A stretch of 64,000 nucleotides of DNA from DASSUW01 sp963774155. Its GTDB lineage: Bacteria; Actinomycetota; Thermoleophilia; Solirubrobacterales; Solirubrobacteraceae. The notes beneath the pieces are model-generated. The model saw nothing but the letters and a program-made list of their open reading frames with translations, did not search any database and was not told the DNA's origin. Shown piece by piece: positions 56,073-63,882 of this stretch; position 1 is the stretch's first letter; each line of letters begins with the position of its first letter. The translations under genes and the position numbers were made by a program. The DNA lies in contig CAVZDW010000009.1 in the NCBI GenBank assembly GCA_963774155.1, positions 1 through 64,000 on the forward strand, read 5' to 3'.

Positions 56073-56854
56073 CGGCCCTGGAAGGTGCCGCCGTTGACGT
56101 GGATCGTCTGGGCGGTGATCCAGGCGCCGGCGTCGGAGGCCAGCCAGCGCACCGCCGCGGCGATGTCCTCCGGCTCGCCCACGCGACCGACCGGCACCGA
56201 GGCGCGGATGCGGTCGATCCCCTCGTTGGACGCCGCCCCCGCGCCCTTGATGTTCAGCGGCCCGACGGCGACCGAGTTGAGCGTGACGCCGTTCGTGCCG
56301 CTCTCGATCGCGATGTGGCGCACGGCGGCCTCGATCGCCGCCTTGCCGGCCCCGTAGGTCGAGTGGCCGGTGGGCAGCCCGCGCGAGCCGGCGCCCGAGG
56401 AGATCTGCACGACCCGACCCCAGCCGCGGTCCACCATCCCGCGCAGGACCGAGTGGATGCAGTTCAGCGAGCCGTAGACGTTGAGGTCGATCCAGCGGTG
56501 CCAGATCGCCGGGTCGGACTCGAGGAACAGGCCCATCTGGCCGCCGCTCTTGCCGTCGCGCGGCTCGATCGTGCCGGCGTTGTTGACGAGGATGTCGACC
56601 GGGCCCAGCTCGGCCTCGACCGCCGCCACCCCCGCGCGCACGGCGTCGAGGTCGGTGATGTCGAACGGGACCGCGACGGCACGGCGGCCGAGCTCGGTGA
56701 CGAGGGCGGCGCCGGCGTCGGCGTTCTCCGGCCGGAGGTCGCTGACGGCGACGTCGGCGCCCGCCGCCGCGAGCGCCGACGCGATCGCGTGCCCGTTGTT
56801 GGGTCCGGCGCCCGTCACCAGCGCCACCTTGCCGTCCGCGCGGTACTCGTGCAC
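56069..56854 (-). CDS. SDR-family oxidoreductase
   Basis: 261 residues: KVALVTGAGPNNGHAIASALAAAG (the unusual GPNNG cofactor loop), Asp in AVSDLRPE, NNAGTIEPRDGKSGGQMG, QISSGAGSRGLPTGHSTYGAGK with Ser, Tyr and Lys, and C-terminal WITAQTIHVNGGTFQGR. It shares the GPNNG loop, SDLRP, SSGAGSRG(L/M)PTGHSTYGAGK and tail with the SDR at 62.7-63.5 kb, a close paralogue. GTG 56854 has RBS GGAGG. NAD(H) use is likely. Intact. Confidence 0.85.
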   Translation of the reverse strand: MHEYRADGKVALVTGAGPNNGHAIASALAAAGADVAVSDLRPENADAGAALVTELGRRAVAVPFDITDLDAVRAGVAAVEAELGPVDILVNNAGTIEPRDGKSGGQMGLFLESDPAIWHRWIDLNVYGSLNCIHSVLRGMVDRGWGRVVQISSGAGSRGLPTGHSTYGAGKAAIEAAVRHIAIESGTNGVTLNSVAVGPLNIKGAGAASNEGIDRIRASVPVGRVGEPEDIAAAVRWLASDAGAWITAQTIHVNGGTFQGR

Positions 56855-56900
56855 GTCGCTCCTCCGTCTCGTCGATCTCAGCCGTTGCCGACCGGAATCA

Positions 56901-56937
56901 TATTCGATATGGTGACCTGTAGTTCGTTTTAGCAAAC
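56901..56937. promoter_or_regulatory. 37-bp palindromic operator, copy 11 (weaker)
   Basis: Right arm TTTAGCAAAC is strong (GTTTGCTAA on the minus strand); the left arm ATTCGATAT matches less well and gives a 36-37 bp span. It lies between the divergent SDR (56854) and LLM copy 3 (ATG 56958, RBS GGAGGAG). Confidence 0.55.
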
Positions 56938-56957
56938 AAATTTCGGAGGAGAACACG

Positions 56958-58140
56958 ATGCAACTCGAGTGGCCGATGCGCTTCGGAGCGTTCATCCCCC
57001 CGATCCACGACCCGAACCACAGCCCGAATCTCGCGCTGCACCGGGACGTCGAGCTGGTCGTGCGCATGGACGAGCTCGGGTTCGACGAGGTCTGGGTCGG
57101 CGAGCACCACTCGACCGGCTACGAGCAGATCGCCTCCCCCGAGGTCTTCCTGGCCTACGCGGCCGCCAAGACGCAGCGGATCATGCTCGGGACCGGGGTT
57201 GCGTCGATCCCGTACCACAACCCCTTCATGACGGCCCAGCGCGCCGTCCTCCTCGACCATCTCACGCGCGGGCGCTTCATGCTCGGCATGGGCCCGGGCG
57301 CGCTGCCGACCGACATCGCGATGTTCGACCTCGACCCGATGTGCATCCGGCCGCGGATGGAGGAGGGCATCGACACGATCGTCCGCCTCCTCTCCGGCGA
57401 GACCGTGACGCAGGAGACCGACTGGTTCAAGCTCGTCGAGGCCCGCCTGCAGCACCGCCCGTACAGCCACCCGTGCTTCGAGCTGGCGGTCACCGCGCAG
57501 CACTCGGCCAACGGGCCGAAGCTCGCGGGGCGCCTCGGCTCGGGCATGCTGTCGCTCAACGCCACGACCGCGCCCGGCCTCGAGGGGCTCGCCTCGCACT
57601 GGGCGATCGTCGAGGAGGAGGCGACCCTGAGCGGCAAGGTCGCCGACCGCCGCCGCTGGCGTGTCGTCGCCCCGATGCACATCGCGCACACGCGCGAGCA
57701 GGCGTTGGAGGACGTCAAGTACGGGCTCGGCGCCTGGCTGAAGTACACGACGCGCATCGGCCCGCTCGATCTCATCCCGGAGGACGCCTCGCCCGACGGC
57801 ATGGGCCCGCTACCTCAACGAGTCCGGCTTCGCGGTCATCGGGACGCCCGACGACGCGATCGAGCTGATCGACAAGCTCCAGGGCCTCTCGGGCGGCTTC
57901 GGCGCGTTCCTGCTCTTCCACCACGACTGGGCCCAGCCCGAGGCCACGCACAACAGCTACCAGCTGATCGCGCGGCACGTGATCCCGCACTTCACGGGCC
58001 AGCTCGATCCCCTGCGCAAGGGCGAGGAGATCGCGATCGCGGCGCGCGACGTCGGCGTCGCCAAGGCGCGCGACGCGCGGGCCGAGGCGACCCGGCGCTA
58101 CGAGGAGGAGCGCGCCGCGCGCGACGGCGCCACCGTGTAG
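56958..58140 (+). CDS. Luciferase-like (F420/FMN) monooxygenase, copy 3 (one frameshift)
   Basis: About 393 residues: MRFGAFIPPIHDPNHSPNLALHRDVELVVRMDELGFDEVWVGEHHSTGYEQI (EHH motif), TQRIMLGTGVASIPYHNPFMTAQRAVLLDHLTRGRFMLGMGPGALPTD, and FELAVTAQHSANGPKLAGRLGSG. A base error near 57805 interrupts YLNESGFAVIGTPDDAIELIDKLQ, after which similarity continues to DGATV and TAG 58138-58140. It resembles flavin-dependent limonene/alkane-type LLMs more than copy 2 does. RBS GGAGGAG, 20 bp past operator copy 11. Confidence 0.85.
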
Positions 58141-58266
58141 ATGGGCGACATGACGCGACGCGTCGTCGTCGTCGGGCCGGCGTGCGGTTCCACCGACGTG
58201 CGGCCGGCTGCGGCTCGGCACGGCGCTCGTGTTCGGGTACGTCGCAGGCACGACACTGGCGGCGGC
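58141..58266 (+). pseudogene. Apparent gutted FAD flavoprotein (both ends, no middle)
   Basis: Begins ATGGGCGACATG with TRRVVVVGPACG, the start of a dinucleotide-binding fold. About 60 bp later, in another frame, it ends LRLGTALVFGYVAGTTLAAA and a stop, which looks like the last helix of an FAD_binding_2 protein of the flavoprotein family seen elsewhere in the window. Roughly 1.3 kb of a normal gene would be missing. It lies directly against the LLM stop and the next start. An assembly collapse could give the same picture. Confidence 0.4.
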
Positions 58267-58704
58267 ATGAGCGACCGCGACGACGTGCTGGCGATCCTCT
58301 CGGCGTCGTTCACGGCGACCGATCGCCGCGACCACGAGGCCAAGCACCGCTTCTTCACCGCCGACGCGGTCATGCGCCACGGCGACGGCGAGGGCACGGA
58401 GGTCCGCGGGCTGGAGGCCCTCGCCGCCAACACCAAGCGCGTGGCCGAGCACTTCACGACGATGCACGCGCTGTCGAACTGGGACATCGCGGTCGACGGC
58501 GACGAGGCGCAGGCCGTCAGCCACGCGATCGCCCACGTCCTCGACGAGGGCAGCCCGCGGATGCTGATCCGCGGGCTGCGCTACGACGACCGGCTCGTCC
58601 GGACCGATGCCGGGTGGCGGATCGCCGAGCGCCGGCACAACCTGCTCTGGCAGCTCGAGGTCGACGCCGCGACACCGCGGTCGCTGTTCGAGTACCTGCC
58701 CTAG
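58267..58704 (+). CDS. SnoaL/NTF2-like protein
   Basis: 145 residues: DDVLAILSASFTATDRRDHEAKHRFFTADAVMRHGDGEGTEVRGLEALAANTKRVAEHF forms the helix-rich opening, followed by strands (WDIAVDGDEAQAVSHAIAHVLDEGSPRMLIRGLRYDDRLVRTDAGWRIAERRHNLLWQLEVD). Asp/His residues line the expected pocket (TDRRDHEAKH). It is a likely small isomerase, dehydratase or hydrolase in the LLM unit. In-frame sequence upstream to 58141 is the flavoprotein relic, so ATG 58267 is preferred. Confidence 0.75.
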   Translation: MSDRDDVLAILSASFTATDRRDHEAKHRFFTADAVMRHGDGEGTEVRGLEALAANTKRVAEHFTTMHALSNWDIAVDGDEAQAVSHAIAHVLDEGSPRMLIRGLRYDDRLVRTDAGWRIAERRHNLLWQLEVDAATPRSLFEYLP

Positions 58705-58711
58705 CTCGATC

Positions 58712-59563
58712 CTCAGTCGGTGGGCGAGCGCCGGCGCCCAGCCGACCGGCTCGAGGTTGGCGCGCAGCACCGGGTCGAAGCGCTCGGCGACGAGCTCCGG
58801 TGTCCACTCGTCGGCCGTCGCCGACGCGTCGGTCAGGGTCGGGTGGGCCACGACGACGAGGTCCTGGCCGCGCAGTTGCACGATCTGGCCGGTGATGCCC
58901 TCCGACGCGTCGCTGAGGAGGTAGATCACGGCCGGGACGTTGCGCTCGATCGGCGGCGCCTGCAGGGCGACGGCGTTGCCGGCACCGTCGCTCATGCGGG
59001 TGTAGGCGCTCGGCGAGAACGCGTTGACGCGGATGCCGTAGGGCTCCATGTCGATCGACCAGCAGTAGGTCAGCGTCGAGAGCGCGCCCTTCGTGGCCGA
59101 GTACGACGCCAGGCCCGGCACGCCGTAGTGCGACGAGGAGCCGTTGTTGACGATCGTGCCGTGGCCCTGCTCGACCATCACGCGCATCGCGTGGGTGCCG
59201 ACGTACATCGCGCCGAGGAGGTTGATCTCGACGATGCGGCGCATCCGCTCGGGCTCCTCCTCGTGCGAGGGGGCCGGGTAGAGGATGCCGGCGTTGTTCG
59301 ATCAGGCCGTCGAGCCTGCCGAACGCGTCGACGCAGGCCTCGATGACGCTGCCGGCGCCCTCCCAGGTCGCGATCGACTCCGTGTGGGCGACCGCGGAGC
59401 CGCCGGCGGCCGCGATCTCGGCGACGACGGCCTCCGCCTCGGCGGCGTCGACGTCGTTGACGACGACCGACGCGCCCTGGCGCACAGCCTCCAGCGCGTA
59501 GCCGCGACCCAGGCCGCGCCCGGCGCCCGTGATCACGATCGCCTTGCCTTCGAGCATTCCCAT
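58712..59563 (-). CDS. SDR-family oxidoreductase (frameshifted)
   Basis: IVITGAGRGLGRGYALEAVRQG (cofactor loop), VVNDVDAAEAEAVVAEI, LDGLI-NNAGILYPAP, VNNGSSSHYGVPGLASYSATKGALSTLTYCW with Ser, Tyr and Lys, YLLSDASEGITGQIVQLRGQDLVVVAHPTL and LRANLEPVGWAPALAHR. One inserted base at about 59299 interrupts LINNAG. The frame then reads on far past the neighbour, so the stop given (TGA near 58712) assumes one more base error. RBS GAGGAGAG precedes ATG 59563. It is a close paralogue of the SDR at 5.8-6.7 kb and is divergent from the cupin across operator copy 12. Confidence 0.72.
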
Positions 59564-59599
59564 GCGCTCTCTCCTCGTTGACGGCGGTGCACGCGTAGC

Positions 59600-59636
59600 G
59601 TATCGTATATTGGCCGGAGAGATACATATGTCGTAC
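59600..59636. promoter_or_regulatory. 37-bp palindromic operator, copy 12
   Basis: Arms GTATCGTAT and ATGTCGTAC, span 37 bp. Both arms are of the GTA type, which elsewhere faces the gene, so this copy may drive both the SDR (minus) and the cupin/P450/flavoprotein operon (plus, GTG 59648 with RBS AAGGAGAG). Confidence 0.55.
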
Positions 59637-59647
59637 AAGGAGAGATC

Positions 59648-60094
59648 GTGAAGCTCGTCGTCGCCAGCGTCAACGCAGAGGGTCGGTCGTACGTGGAGTC
59701 CACGCGCGAGCTGCCCACCGAGACCCCGCTGATCATCTGGGACGAGCGCACGCAGTCCGGGCTCCCGGACCTCCGCGCGATGCTCTCCCGCCTCGCCCCC
59801 GAGACGGCGTCGCCCGAGATCGAGCCGCAGCCCGGCGGCTTCATGTGGGCCCACGTCGTGCGCGAGCCCGAGTCGCAGATGACCGAGCCGCCGCGCTACG
59901 GCATGCACATCACCCGCACGATCGACTTCGACTTCGTCGTCAGCGGCCGCCAGCAGTGCATCCTCGACGAGGAGGTCGTCGAGCTCGAGGCGGGCGACTG
60001 CATCGTCCTCAAGGGCGCCAACCACGCCTGGCGCAACGTCAGCGAGGAGCCGAGCGCGATGCTCTACCTGCTCCACACCCCCACGGAGGCATGA
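59648..60094 (+). CDS. Cupin-domain protein, paralogue of the one at 9.96 kb
   Basis: 148 residues, GTG 59648. KLVVASVNAEGRSYVESTRELP, GMHITRTIDFDFVVSGRQQCIL, VELEAGDCIVLKGANHAWRNVSEEPSAMLYLLHTP. It matches the 9955-10398 cupin along its length, including the His-Thr-Arg-Thr segment replacing the usual first cupin motif and the ANHxW second motif. Both copies open an operon that also holds a flavoprotein of the same family, so the pair probably acts on the same kind of intermediate. Its stop (TGA 60092-60094) is 2 bp before the P450 start. Intact. Confidence 0.82.
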   Translation: MKLVVASVNAEGRSYVESTRELPTETPLIIWDERTQSGLPDLRAMLSRLAPETASPEIEPQPGGFMWAHVVREPESQMTEPPRYGMHITRTIDFDFVVSGRQQCILDEEVVELEAGDCIVLKGANHAWRNVSEEPSAMLYLLHTPTEA

Positions 60095-60096
60095 CC

Positions 60097-61338
60097 ATGG
60101 CCGAGACGACGACCGACGCCGCCACCTGCCCGGTCTTCCCGCTCGAGCGCGACCCCGACCGGCCGCTCGACCCCTCACCCGAGATCGACCGGCTCGTGTC
60201 CGAGTGCCCCTTCAGCCGCGTACGCACGTGGGCCGGCGACGAGGCCTGGCTGATCTCCCGCTTCGACGACCTGCGCGCGGCCCTCAACCACCCGGACATC
60301 AGCTCGGACGCGACCAAGCCTGGGTTCCCGGTCTACACCGAGGCCGCGCAGCACGTCACGAAGGGCTTCATGCCGCACCTCGACGGCGAGGAGCACACCG
60401 CGCTGCGGCGCAAGGTGATGCCCGAGTTCAGCGTCAAGCGCATCGACGCGCTGCGGCCCCAGGTCCAGGCGATCGTCGACGACCTGATCGACGCCATGGA
60501 CGCCACCGGCACCCGGTCCGCCGACCTCGTCGAGGACTTCGCGCTCGCCTCGACCACGCTGATGATCTGCGCGATGCTCGGCGTCCCCTACTCCGACCGC
60601 GACATCTTCCAGGACAGCGTCGCCATCGGCTTCAAGGTCGACACGACGCCGGAGGAGTCCGCCGCCGCGTCCAAGCGCTTCGTCGACTACCTCGACGCCC
60701 TGATCCGCCAGAAGGAGGAGACCCCCTCCGACGACATGTTCGGGCGGCTGGCGGAGTTCGTCCGCAGCGGCGAGATGACCCACGAGGAGCTGCTGAACCT
60801 CGGGCGGATCCTCGTGATCGCGGGCTTCGAGACGACGGCGAACACGATGGCGCTCGGGGTCACCGCGCTGCTCGAGCACCCCGACCAGCTCGCCGACCTG
60901 CTCGCGAACCCCGACGTGGTGCCCAACGCCGTCGAGGAGATCCTGCGCTACACGATGATCACCCAGTCCGGCCGCCGCCGCCTGGCGCTGGCCGACATGG
61001 AGGTCGCGGGCCACACGATCAAGGCCGGCGAGGGCTTCATCGCCACCCAGGACGGGGCCAACCGCGACCCCAGCGCGTTCCCGGACCCGCACCGCTTCGA
61101 CATCCGCCGCAAGGCGCGCCACCACGTGACCTTCGGCTTCGGGCCGCACACCTGCGCCGGGGCGTCGCTCGGCCGCATGGAGCTCCAGGTGGTCTTCGGC
61201 ACGCTGCTGCAGCGGATCCCGTCGATGCGCCTGGGCGTGCCGCTCCAGGAGCTGCCGTTCAAGTTCGACAGCCAGATCTACGGGCTCTACCACATGCCCG
61301 TGGAGTGGGACGAGGTGCTGCCCCGCATCGAGCGGTGA
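60097..61338 (+). CDS. Cytochrome P450, copy 2
   Basis: 413 residues. N-terminal CPVFPLERDPDRPLDPSPEIDRL is typical of actinobacterial class-I P450s. I-helix ILVIAGFETTANTMAL, K-helix ExxR in EEILRYT, QDGANRDPSAFPDPHRFDI, and heme loop FGFGPHTCAGASLGRMEL with Cys at about residue 353. ATG 60097 is preferred (RBS GGAGG 8 bp upstream); ATG 60091 overlaps the cupin stop. The CAGASLGR heme tail resembles CYP105/CYP107-like enzymes; substrate unknown. No redox partner is adjacent. GTGA overlap with the flavoprotein downstream. Intact. Confidence 0.9.
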   Translation: MAETTTDAATCPVFPLERDPDRPLDPSPEIDRLVSECPFSRVRTWAGDEAWLISRFDDLRAALNHPDISSDATKPGFPVYTEAAQHVTKGFMPHLDGEEHTALRRKVMPEFSVKRIDALRPQVQAIVDDLIDAMDATGTRSADLVEDFALASTTLMICAMLGVPYSDRDIFQDSVAIGFKVDTTPEESAAASKRFVDYLDALIRQKEETPSDDMFGRLAEFVRSGEMTHEELLNLGRILVIAGFETTANTMALGVTALLEHPDQLADLLANPDVVPNAVEEILRYTMITQSGRRRLALADMEVAGHTIKAGEGFIATQDGANRDPSAFPDPHRFDIRRKARHHVTFGFGPHTCAGASLGRMELQVVFGTLLQRIPSMRLGVPLQELPFKFDSQIYGLYHMPVEWDEVLPRIER

Positions 61339-62766
61339 AGCGCTTCGACGGAGCCGCACCGCCGAGGGCGCGCACGACGTCGTCGTCGCCGGCGCCGGCC
61401 TCGCCGGGAGCGTCGCCGCGCTCGTCGCCGCGCAGGCCGGGCTCCGGGTGGCGCTGCTCGACGCCGCGCCCGACCCGGCGGCGGGCGGCAACAGCGCGCT
61501 GTCGGGCGGTCGCATGCACGTCGCCCACGCCGAGCTGCACGCCGAGCCCGACGAGATCCGCCGCCGCATCCTGGGCCGCGCGCACGGCGAGGTCCGGATG
61601 GAGCTGGTCGACGCGATCGCCGACGCCGCGGGCCCGGCGGCGACGTGGCTGCGCGCCCAGGGGGTGTCGCTCGGCGGCGACGCGCCCGGCGGCGTCGGGT
61701 CGATCCTGCTGCCCGAGCGGCCGCTGACCCACGGCGACGCCTGGCGCGACCGTGGCCCGCACCTCGCGCTCGGAGTCCTCCAGTCCCGCGCGCGCGAGCG
61801 CGGCGTCGACGTCCTCGCCGGCACGAGCGCCGACGAGCTGCTCCACGACGCCGACGGCGCCGTCGCCGGCGTCGTCACCGACGGGCGCGCGACGCTGCGC
61901 GCGTCGTCGGTCGTGCTCGCCGACGGCGGCTTCCACGCCGACGCGGGGCTCGTCCGGCGCCACCTGTGCGACCGCCCGGATCGGCTCTTCGGTCGCGGCG
62001 CCTCGACCTGCCGCGGCGCCGGCCTGCGGATGGCCGAGGCGGCCGGCGCCGACCTCGTCAACCTGGAGTGGCTCTACGGCCACCTCCTCCACGCCGACGC
62101 GTTCCACAACGCGCGGCTGTCGGCCTACCCGGTGCTCGACCCGGTGCTCGCGCTCGGCGGCATCCACGTCGGGGCCGACGGGCGGCGCGTCGTCGACGAG
62201 GGGCTGCGCGGTCCCTACGCCGTCAACGTCGCTCGCGCGACTGGCGGACCCGTTGAGCACGTGGGTCGTCGTCGACGCCGCGCGCTGGGAGGACCCGGAC
62301 GGGCCAGTCGGTCGAGGGGATGCAGCCGTTCAAGCCGGCCTTCGAGGGCCGCGGCGCGCGGATCGAGCGCGGCGAGGATCCCGCCGCGCTGGCGCGCGCC
62401 GCCGGGCTCGACCCCGCCGGCCTGCGGGAGACGATCGAGGGCTACAACCGCGCCGTCGACGACGGCGCGGCGGACCGGCTCCCGGTCCCCCGCACCGGCG
62501 CCGCGCACGCGCTGCGCGGCCCGCTGGTCGCACTCCCGCTGGCCGTCGGCCTCTCCTACACGCTCGGCGGCCCCGCGACCGATCGCGACGGCCGCGTCCT
62601 GCGCGACGGCGCGCCGCTGCCCGGCCTGTTCGCCGTCGGCGGTTGCGCGGCCAACGCCAGCGGCGGCTACTACGGCGGGCTCGCGACCGCCCTGACGATG
62701 GGCTGGCGGACGGCTCAGGCGCTCGGCGCGGCGCGGCTCACCGCCCGAACACGCGGCCGCCGTTGA
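61335..62766 (+). CDS. FAD-dependent oxidoreductase, fumarate-reductase/flavocytochrome-c flavoprotein family, copy 4 (frameshifted)
   Basis: AHDVVVAGAGLAGSVAALVAAQAGLRVALLDAAPDPAAGGNSALSGGRMHVAHAE, SVVLADGGFHADAGLVRRHLCDRPDRLFGRGAS, WLYGHLLHADAFHNARLSAYPVLDP, WVVVDAARWEDPDG, and C-terminal GLFAVGGCAANASGGYYGGLATALTMGWRTA. Layout as in copies 1 and 2 (GGN-x-x-LS-GG-x-MHV). Base errors lie near 61355, 62240 and 62300. GTG 61335 overlaps the P450 stop. The last residues overlap the convergent SDR by 29 bp. It probably oxidises the product of the neighbouring P450/cupin step; substrate unknown. Confidence 0.75.
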
Positions 62767-63523
62767 CGTGGATCGTCTGGCCGGTCACGTAGGCGGCCTC
62801 GGTCGACGCCAGCCAGCGCACCGCGGCGGCCACCTCGTCGGGCGTGCCCTGCCGCCCGACCGGGATGTTCGACCGCAGCGCCTCGACCTGCGGGTTGGAC
62901 GCCCGCTCGACGCCGCCGATCGACCCGAGGGCCAGCGAGTTCAGCGTCACGCCGGTGAGCGCGACCTCGACCGCGATGTGGCGCACCGCCGCCTCGATGC
63001 CCGCCTTGCCGGCGCCGTAGGTCGAGTGGCCGGTCGGCATGCCGCGCGACCCCGCGCCCGACGAGATCTGCACGACGCGCCCCCAGCCGCGCTCCGTCAT
63101 CCCGCGCAGGACCGCGTGGATGCAGTGCAGCGAGCCGTAGAGGTTGAGGTCGATCCACCGGCGCCACTCGCCCGGGTCGGAGTCCACGAACTGCCCCATC
63201 ATGCCCCCGGTCTTGCCGGTGCCCGCGATCGCGTCGGGCGAGAGCGTGCCGGCGTTGTTGACCAGGATGTCGATCGGCCCGAGCTCGCGCTCGACCTGCG
63301 CGACCCCGGCGACCACCGCGTCACGATCGGTGACGTCGAACGGGACGGCCGTCGAGGCGACGGCGCCCTGCACGAGCTCGTCGCGGACGGCGGCGGCGGT
63401 GTCCGGGCGCAGGTCGCTGACCGCCACGGCCGCGCCGCCGTCGGCCAGCGCCAGGGCGATCGAGCGGCCGTTGTTGGGGCCGGCGCCCGTGACGAGCGCC
63501 ACTTTGCCGTCGAGCGAGAACAT
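62738..63523 (-). CDS. SDR-family oxidoreductase
   Basis: 261 residues, close paralogue of the SDR at 56.1-56.9 kb: VALVTGAGPNNGRSIALALADGG, AVSDLRPD, NNAGTLSPDAIAGTGKTGGMMGQFVDSDPGEWRRWIDLNLYGSLHCIHAVLRGM, QISSGAGSRGMPTGHSTYGAGK and YVTGQTIHVNGGRVFGR. The GPNNG loop and the RWIDLN(L/V)YGSL(H/N)CIH block mark a subgroup. ATG 63523 overlaps the CMD stop (TGATG). It is the distal gene of the SDR/CMD/SDR minus-strand unit running off the right edge. Intact. Confidence 0.87.
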   Translation of the reverse strand: MFSLDGKVALVTGAGPNNGRSIALALADGGAAVAVSDLRPDTAAAVRDELVQGAVASTAVPFDVTDRDAVVAGVAQVERELGPIDILVNNAGTLSPDAIAGTGKTGGMMGQFVDSDPGEWRRWIDLNLYGSLHCIHAVLRGMTERGWGRVVQISSGAGSRGMPTGHSTYGAGKAGIEAAVRHIAVEVALTGVTLNSLALGSIGGVERASNPQVEALRSNIPVGRQGTPDEVAAAVRWLASTEAAYVTGQTIHVNGGRVFGR

Positions 63524-63882
63524 CAGGCGTCCTCGTCGCACGCGCGCCACAGCACCTGGCCGATCCTGACGTGCGAGATCACGCCCAGGTAGAGCATGCA
63601 CTGGGCCAGCACCTCGCGGACCGCCTGCTTCGACAGCCCGGCGCGGCGCGCCAGGCGCAGGTGGTTGAGCGCGCCCTCCACGTTGTTGAGGCTCACGTTC
63701 ATGACCAGGAGGACGAGCTCCTTCTCCGCCGTGGTCAGCCCGCCCTCGCGCTCGCTGAAGATCGCCCCGCGCGTCTCGCGGTAGGCGCTCTCGGCCACCG
63801 GGAACATCTCGTGCAGCTCGCGCAGGAACGGCGGCACCGCCCCCATCTGCGCCTCCCATTCGCGCTCCCACTGCTCGGACAT
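63523..63882 (-). CDS. Carboxymuconolactone-decarboxylase-like (CMD/AhpD fold) protein
   Basis: 119 residues: a helical protein with PPFLRELHEMFPVAESAYRETRGAIFSE and the CMD core LTTAEKELVLLVMNVSLNNVEGALNHLRLARRAGLSKQAVREVLAQCMLYLG. AhpD's CxxC is absent, so a peroxidase-type role is unlikely; a gamma-carboxymuconolactone decarboxylase-like or binding role is possible. It is sandwiched between two SDRs with TGATG overlaps on both sides, so all three are co-translated. Intact. Confidence 0.82.
   Translation of the reverse strand: MSEQWEREWEAQMGAVPPFLRELHEMFPVAESAYRETRGAIFSEREGGLTTAEKELVLLVMNVSLNNVEGALNHLRLARRAGLSKQAVREVLAQCMLYLGVISHVRIGQVLWRACDEDA

Noticed and set aside
53543..56932. Open frame of over 1100 codons on the plus strand
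   Set aside because: It is antisense to the ADP-forming ligase and other genes. Its composition (Arg, Ala, Asp, Gly, Val rich) is that of a GC-rich shadow, with no domain signatures. Similar shadows at 22894-25083 (plus), 16369-18216 (plus), 35055-36743 (plus) and 36577-38400 (plus) were rejected for the same reason.
2410..59636. KstR/KstR2 or FadR operators as explanation of the 37-bp motif
   Set aside because: Those sites are much shorter and contain AACxxGTT-like, ACAAG/CTTGT or TGGTxxxACCA cores, none of which appear in the arms GTTYGCTAT/ATANCRTAC.
62738..63523. Recent duplication of the 56.1-56.9 kb SDR as an assembly artefact
   Set aside because: The two share a subgroup signature but differ at many residues and in their neighbours, so they are diverged paralogues rather than a duplicated contig piece.
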